Positions 59,530 through 64,000 of a stretch of 64,000 bases of DNA are shown piece after piece. The notes under the pieces were generated by a model. That model did not search any database. It was not told the origin of the DNA and saw nothing but the letters and a program-made list of their open reading frames with translations. Numbering within the stretch: position 1 is the stretch's first letter; the number at the start of each line of letters is the position of its first letter. Source of the DNA: Streptomyces griseocarneus (GTDB taxonomy: Bacteria > Actinomycetota > Actinomycetes > Streptomycetales > Streptomycetaceae); the NCBI GenBank assembly GCA_003674045.1, contig PENC01000003.1:1-64000 (forward strand), read 5' to 3'. The position numbers and the translations under genes are program-made.

Positions 59530-59650
59530 GGGTAGGACGCGCCCCGTCAGGGGCGCGGGGAACTGCGCGACCAGCCCCCACGCACCCGCAGTCGCCCATG
59601 GAGCGCAAGACGCACCCCGGTAGGCGTGGGGGCCCGGGGGCGAAGCCCCC
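59530..59650. repeat. REP-like intergenic repeat with two hairpins
   Basis: The stretch contains GGGGCGCGGGGAACTGCGCG followed by ACCAGCCCCCACGCACCCGC, a sequence I recognise as widespread in Streptomyces intergenic regions. It has a perfect GCGCCCC/GGGGCGC hairpin (59539-59556) and a GGGGGC/GCCCCC hairpin (59636-59650). It lies between convergent genes and probably also acts as a bidirectional terminator. Confidence 0.6.
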
Positions 59651-59657
59651 CCAGTGA

Positions 59658-61154
59658 CTACCCGTCGGCGGCAGTCGCCGACGCCCGGTGCAAGAGCACC
59701 GCGGCGACGCACCCGCCCACGAACACCGCCCCCGCCCCCGCCAGCTGCGCCGCCTCCACGCCGGAGGCGAACGCGGAGACGACCGCGTCACGGTCCGCCT
59801 CGGTGCGGGCCCCCGACAGAGCCTCCGGCAAGGAGCCTGCGCCAGTGACCGTCGCAGGGACAAGCGCCGTGAAGCGGGAGTTCATGACCGCGCCCAGCGC
59901 GGCGACGCCCAGGCTGCCGCCGAGCTCCGACATGGTGCCGTCGATTCCGGCTCCCGCCCCCGCCTTCTCCGGCGGGATCGATCCCATGACCGCCCCGGCG
60001 ATCGCGGGGTTGGCCACCGCGCAGCCCGCGCCCATCAGGACGAGGCCGAGGAGCAGTACGCCGTAGCCGTCGGAGGGGAAGGCTGCGACGACCGCGAAGC
60101 CGAGTGCCATCACGCCCACGCCCACGGCGACCGCCACCGGCAGCCGCATCCGGGCCAGCAGCCGCGTCGATATCCCGGTGAAGTTCAGGGCGACGACCGT
60201 CAGCGCGAACGGCGCCGTGCGCAGGCCCGCTTCGAGCGGGGAGTAGCCGCGTACGAACTGGAGCTGCTGCGAGAGCAGGAACAGCGCGCCCGCGCTGCCG
60301 AAGGTGATGAGCACCACGCCCACGACCGCTCCCACGAACTGCCGGTTGCGGAAGAAGCGCAGGTCGAGCATCGGATGCGGGATCCGGCTCTCCCAGAGCA
60401 CGAACGCGCCGAGGACGAGTACGCCGCCCAGCGCCGCGCCGAGCACCCGGCCCGAGCCCCAGCCGTGGTCGGGTCCGGAGATGACGGCGAAGACGACCGC
60501 CGTCATGCCGGCCGTGGACAGCAGGGCGCCGAGCAGGTCGGGCCGCCGGTCGTCCGCGCTCCTCGACTCGGGCACCAGGACCCATGCCGCGCCGAGACCG
60601 ACCAGCACCACCGGGATGTTGACCAGGAAGATCGCACCCCACCGGAAGTGATCGAGCATCAGTCCGCCGATGAGCGGGCCCGCGGCAAAGCCCAGGGCGT
60701 TCACCGCGGCCCAGACGCCGATGGCCCGCAGGCGCTCGTCCTCGTCGAAGACCTGCATCACGACCGCGAGGGTCGTGGTGGTCAGCAGGGCCCCGCCGAC
60801 GCCCATGCCCGCGCGGGCGGCGATCAGCTCCCCGGTGGAGTCCGAGAAACCCGCCGCCAGCGAGCCGACGCCGAACAGGGCGAGCCCGGTGATCAGCATC
60901 CTCTTGCGGCCGTAGCGGTCGGCGGCGCTGCCCCCGGCCAGGAGCAGCCCGGACTGCACGAGCGCGTACGCGTTGATCATCCACTGGACGTCCGCGGTCG
61001 TCGCGTCCAGCTCCCGGGTGAGGGACGGTACGGCGACGTTGAGGACGGTGTTGTCCAGGACGACGGTGAGCTGCGCGAGGCAGATCACCCCGAGGATCAG
61101 CCACCGGGCCGGGAGCCGGGCCCCCGTCCCGGTGGTGTCGGCCGTCACGCTCAT
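59658..61154 (-). CDS. DHA2-family MFS exporter (probable siderophore exporter)
   Basis: A 498-residue transporter with 14 predicted helices, of the EmrB/QacA group: VVLDNTVLNVAVPSL in helix 1, then DVQWMINAYAL and LAGGSAADRYGRKRML, the MFS signature, and GGPLIGG-like AAGPLIGGLMLD. Its ATG overlaps the desD stop (ATGA), so it is translated with the siderophore genes. That strongly suggests it exports the desferrioxamine product, but the substrate is inferred. It is the last gene of the operon. Confidence 0.9.
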   Translation of the reverse strand: MSVTADTTGTGARLPARWLILGVICLAQLTVVLDNTVLNVAVPSLTRELDATTADVQWMINAYALVQSGLLLAGGSAADRYGRKRMLITGLALFGVGSLAAGFSDSTGELIAARAGMGVGGALLTTTTLAVVMQVFDEDERLRAIGVWAAVNALGFAAGPLIGGLMLDHFRWGAIFLVNIPVVLVGLGAAWVLVPESRSADDRRPDLLGALLSTAGMTAVVFAVISGPDHGWGSGRVLGAALGGVLVLGAFVLWESRIPHPMLDLRFFRNRQFVGAVVGVVLITFGSAGALFLLSQQLQFVRGYSPLEAGLRTAPFALTVVALNFTGISTRLLARMRLPVAVAVGVGVMALGFAVVAAFPSDGYGVLLLGLVLMGAGCAVANPAIAGAVMGSIPPEKAGAGAGIDGTMSELGGSLGVAALGAVMNSRFTALVPATVTGAGSLPEALSGARTEADRDAVVSAFASGVEAAQLAGAGAVFVGGCVAAVLLHRASATAADG

Positions 61155-62938
61155 GCGGCCCGCGGGGCGAACCGCGCGATGGGGTTGCGCAGCGTGCCGA
61201 CGAGCTGGAGCGCGCCCGAGGGGTCGGCCAGGTCGACCATCTGCTGGTTGTTGCGCAGCTGGAGCCGGTTGAGGCAGGACAGCGCGAACTCCTCGGCGAA
61301 CATGTCGTACCGCTCGAAACGGCCGGCCAGCTCCGGCATCGACGCCTGATAGTCCGTCACGCACTCGGCGACGGTCCGCCAGAACGCGTCCTCCTCCAGG
61401 ACGCCCTGGTCGGCCAGGACCGCGTTGAGGTAGCGCAGGAAGCAGTCGAAGACGTCCGTGAAGATCGACAGGAGCTTCATGTCCTCGGGGACGTCCGCCT
61501 TGACCCGGGCGACCTCCGGTGGGAGGACCGCGTCCGGGTCCATGACGACGATCTCCTCGGCGAGGTCCTTGAAGATCACCCGCTCGACGGTGCCACCGTC
61601 GAGGACCATGATGACGTTCTCGCCGTGCGGCATGAACGCCAGGTCGTACGCGTAGAAGCTGTGCAGCAGCGGCGTCAGGTACGCGTCGAGGTAGCGGCGC
61701 AGCCACGCCTCGGGCGACAGCCCCGACCGCTCGATCAGCGCGGCCGCGAGCGAACGGCCCTCCTTGTCCGTGTGGAGGAGGGAGGCCATGGTGGCCAGGC
61801 GGCGGCCCGGCTCGACACCCGGGACGGGGCTCTCGCGCCACAGCGCGGCCAGCATCTTCCGGTAGGGCGAGTAGCGGTCGGTCGCCGCTTCGTACTGCCG
61901 GTGGTGGTAGCCGACGGCCGCGCGCTCCCGGATGACCGTCAGCCGCGCCGCCTGCAGGACGCCGTCCGACTCGATCAGCTTCGCCAGCCAGTCGTTGATG
62001 GCCGGGGTCGCCTCCATGTAGGCGGCGGACAGGCCGCGCATGAAGCCCATGTTGAGCACGGACAGGGCCGTCTTCACATAGTGCTTGTGCGGTGCGCTGG
62101 TGTTGAAGAACGTCCGGACGGACTGCTGGGCGAGGTAGTCGTCGTCACCGGGGCCGAGGCACACCAGGCGCCGGTTCGCGACCTCGGCGGCGAACGTCAC
62201 CGACAGCTTGTTCCACCACTGCCAGGGGTGGACGGGGATGAGCCGGTAGTCGGCGAGATCGAGCCCGAGGCCGGCCATGGTCTCCGCGAAGCGGACGAGG
62301 GTCTCCTCGCCCAGCTCGTCGCGCATCAGGCCGTCGTAGTCGAGGCCCGCGCCCGAGGTGAAGGTGGCGTGGTCGCCGTGGGCGGCCAGCCAGATCAGCC
62401 GGACGGGGCTCGCGGCCTCCGGCGCGTACGTGTGGTATTCGTGCACGCCGAAGCCGAGGCGGCCGTTGTTGGCGACGAAGCCCGGGTGGCCCTCCGTCAT
62501 CGCGGTCTCGACGGTCTGGAAGTCCGCCTCGGCGAGCTCGGCGGCGCCCGGCTGCTCCTTGGCGAGCTTGTAGGCCGTGCCCGACAGCGTGGAGCTGATC
62601 TCCTCCAGGTAGACCGGGAGGATCGCGTCCGACAGGCCGAGCGCGCCCCGCAGAGTGATCATGAAGTCGAGCGCGTCGAGGGGGAGTTCCTCGTCACCGC
62701 GGTGCCGGGTGATGCTGTCGGCGTCGATCTGCCAGTGGTCGAGCGTCAGCAGCCGGGCGGCGAACCGGTACTCCTGGGTGCCGTCGTCGCTGCGGACGGC
62801 GTAGTGGCCGGGGCCGGTGGGTTCGGGGGTGAGCAGCCGCTCGTGGGAGAACTCCGCGAGCGCCTTGTGGACGAGCTGCCGGTTGGCGGCCGCCCAGTGG
62901 GCCGGAGTGAGGTGGGAGACGGCTTCGCGGGGGTTCAC
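61151..62938 (-). CDS. desD: Desferrioxamine siderophore synthetase (NIS type)
   Basis: A 595-residue NIS synthetase of the IucA/IucC family. It activates succinyl-hydroxycadaverine acids as adenylates, joins them and closes the ring to give desferrioxamine. Marks are GHPGFVANNGRLGF, VHPWQWWNKLS, SAPHKHYVKTALSVLNMGF and FMPHGENVIMVL. The GTG start at 62938 overlaps the desC stop (GTGA), and the stop overlaps the exporter start. Iron control is probable, but the operon promoter lies beyond the right edge. Confidence 0.94.
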   Translation of the reverse strand: MNPREAVSHLTPAHWAAANRQLVHKALAEFSHERLLTPEPTGPGHYAVRSDDGTQEYRFAARLLTLDHWQIDADSITRHRGDEELPLDALDFMITLRGALGLSDAILPVYLEEISSTLSGTAYKLAKEQPGAAELAEADFQTVETAMTEGHPGFVANNGRLGFGVHEYHTYAPEAASPVRLIWLAAHGDHATFTSGAGLDYDGLMRDELGEETLVRFAETMAGLGLDLADYRLIPVHPWQWWNKLSVTFAAEVANRRLVCLGPGDDDYLAQQSVRTFFNTSAPHKHYVKTALSVLNMGFMRGLSAAYMEATPAINDWLAKLIESDGVLQAARLTVIRERAAVGYHHRQYEAATDRYSPYRKMLAALWRESPVPGVEPGRRLATMASLLHTDKEGRSLAAALIERSGLSPEAWLRRYLDAYLTPLLHSFYAYDLAFMPHGENVIMVLDGGTVERVIFKDLAEEIVVMDPDAVLPPEVARVKADVPEDMKLLSIFTDVFDCFLRYLNAVLADQGVLEEDAFWRTVAECVTDYQASMPELAGRFERYDMFAEEFALSCLNRLQLRNNQQMVDLADPSGALQLVGTLRNPIARFAPRAA

Positions 62939-63531
62939 GCGGATACTCCTCGGTTGGCGGCCGTGCCGCCGCTCGCGTTGTGGAACTGGTCGCGGGTGCA
63001 GACGCTGAGCAGCGCCTCTTTCTCGGGCTTGCGGAGGGTGCGGACGACCTCGAAGCCGACCGCCGCGTTGAGCGCGTGCACGGCCTTGTTGCGCGCGTCG
63101 GGCTCGACCACGACGCGGCGGTTGGCGGGGGAGTCGAAGAGCCAGGCCATGACGGTGGTGATCACCGCGCGGGTGAAGCCGTGCACCGGGGTGTCGCTCG
63201 GCGCGCACAGGAAGTGCATGCCGACGTCGCCCTCCTCCGGCTCGTACAGGCCCGCCAGCTCGACGTGCGCCGGGTCGTAGCGCTCGATCAGGAAGGCCGG
63301 GACGCCGTTCAGCATGCCGACGAAGGCGTCGTGGTGCGGGTTGCCGGCGACCTCGCGGTAGAAGCGGGCGACCTCCGCCACGTCGGCGTCCTGCATCAGC
63401 CAGAAGGCCGCCTTGGGGTGGGTCACCCACGGGTGGAGCAGTGCGGCGTCGGCGTCCGGGTCCAGCGGGCGGACGGAGAACTCGCCGAGTGCGTCGGCGC
63501 GGGTCCAGAGGGGCGGTTCCGTCGTCGTCAC
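62935..63531 (-). CDS. desC: N-hydroxycadaverine acyltransferase (GNAT-like)
   Basis: A 198-residue acyltransferase of the IucB/RhbD/AlcB group. It transfers succinyl or acetyl groups from CoA to N-hydroxycadaverine. [19 protein letters not shown] is the typical substrate-binding opening, and [18 protein letters not shown] with [17 protein letters not shown] the acyl-CoA site. The GTG at 63531 overlaps the desB stop by four bases. The length is close to the family norm. Confidence 0.93.
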   Translation of the reverse strand: MTTTEPPLWTRADALGEFSVRPLDPDADAALLHPWVTHPKAAFWLMQDADVAEVARFYREVAGNPHHDAFVGMLNGVPAFLIERYDPAHVELAGLYEPEEGDVGMHFLCAPSDTPVHGFTRAVITTVMAWLFDSPANRRVVVEPDARNKAVHALNAAVGFEVVRTLRKPEKEALLSVCTRDQFHNASGGTAANRGVSA

Positions 63532-64000
63532 AGCGCGACACCGCCGTCGGGGGCACCGAACTGCTGGAAGGCGATGGACTTCTCGATCGGGTACACCTCG
63601 CGGCCGAGCAGCTCGCGAAGGATCCACGCGTTGCGGTAGGGGCCCATGCCCAGGTCGGGGGAGGTGACGCTGTGCGTGTGGGTGCCCGCGTTCTGCAGGA
63701 AGATGCCGCGGCCGGTGGTGTCGACGCTGTAGTTGCGGGCGACGTCGTAGCGGCCGTGGCGGTCCCAGCGGATCCGGTCGCGCACCGGCTCCAGGAAGGC
63801 CGGGGTCCGGTAGCGGTAACCGGTGGCCAGCACGAGGCCGTGGGTGGTGAGCGAGAAGTCCCGCTCCTGCTCCACCTGGCGCAGGCCGAGGGTGTAGGTG
63901 CTCGATATGTCGTCGTACGAGGCGCTCTGCAGGGCGGTGTTGGTCATGAGCAGGGTGGGGACCGGGCCGCCCACGCTCTTCTGGTAGAGCAGGTCGAAGA
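63528..64000 (-). CDS. desB: Cadaverine/lysine N-hydroxylase, C-terminal part (cut by window edge)
   Basis: The last 157 residues of a flavin-dependent N-hydroxylating monooxygenase (SidA/IucD/PvdA family). [20 protein letters not shown] is the ATGY motif region; [16 protein letters not shown] and [20 protein letters not shown] follow. In desferrioxamine synthesis DesB hydroxylates cadaverine made by DesA. The frame is still open at base 64000; the start and desA should lie to the right. Confidence 0.93.
   Translation of the reverse strand, partial: FDLLYQKSVGGPVPTLLMTNTALQSASYDDISSTYTLGLRQVEQERDFSLTTHGLVLATGYRYRTPAFLEPVRDRIRWDRHGRYDVARNYSVDTTGRGIFLQNAGTHTHSVTSPDLGMGPYRNAWILRELLGREVYPIEKSIAFQQFGAPDGGVAL

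Overview
The window is high-GC, actinobacterial DNA, almost certainly from a Streptomyces or close relative. The signs are third-position G/C codons, frequent GTG starts, TTA codons confined to regulators (bldA-type control), a modular type I polyketide synthase (PKS), a large LuxR/LAL regulator, a desferrioxamine-type siderophore operon and a REP-like intergenic repeat. There are about 45 intact genes, a set of broken gene remnants, and no tRNA or rRNA genes. No CRISPR array or insertion sequence was found.

Region 1 (1-19.0 kb): the end of a modular PKS cluster. A PKS gene cut by the left edge (KS tail-AT-degenerate DH-KR-ACP-docking) feeds a second PKS (KS-AT-DH-like-KR-ACP-KS-AT-ACP-TE) that releases the chain. 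A tight tailoring operon follows: cytochrome P450, SnoaL-like protein, a small beta-barrel protein resembling AbyU/PyrI4 [4+2] cyclases, and crotonyl-CoA carboxylase/reductase, which makes ethylmalonyl-CoA. A LAL regulator with two TTA codons closes the cluster.

Region 2 (19.0-23.4 kb): a frameshifted marR, a small membrane protein, a two-component system, and a broken uroporphyrinogen-III synthase gene joined to the tail of a CbiX-type chelatase.

Region 3 (23.4-31.5 kb): nitrate and nitrite assimilation: nitrate reductase, an FAD oxidoreductase, nirB, nirD and a nitrate transporter, with a GlnR-like site upstream.

Region 4 (31.5-42.2 kb): accessory DNA. It holds a GT1 glycosyltransferase-P450-quinone reductase group, a methyltransferase, at least four truncated genes (PucR tail, SnoaL, NUDIX, HD), and a compact lanthipeptide locus: a class IV-type synthetase (LanL), a 43-residue precursor, then a separate LanC cyclase. 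The precursor has a perfect Shine-Dalgarno, is followed by a 14-bp hairpin, and lanC is preceded by six 12-bp repeats. This is the best candidate here for something undescribed.

Region 5 (42.2-59.6 kb): mixed single genes: DUF1275 membrane protein, epoxide-hydrolase-like enzyme, CapA, VOC protein, an alpha/beta hydrolase, Hsp20, ARMT1-like phosphatase, a 2OG-Fe(II) oxygenase, a SpoIIE phosphatase, a Cml-type exporter with a candidate leader-peptide attenuator, a squalene/phytoene synthase-like protein, and a divergent GlxA regulator/DJ-1 pair. Several very small genes also lie here.

Region 6 (59.6-64 kb): the siderophore operon desB(partial)-desC-desD plus a DHA2 exporter on the minus strand. 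All three joints are 4-base overlaps, which suggests that synthesis and export are translationally coupled.
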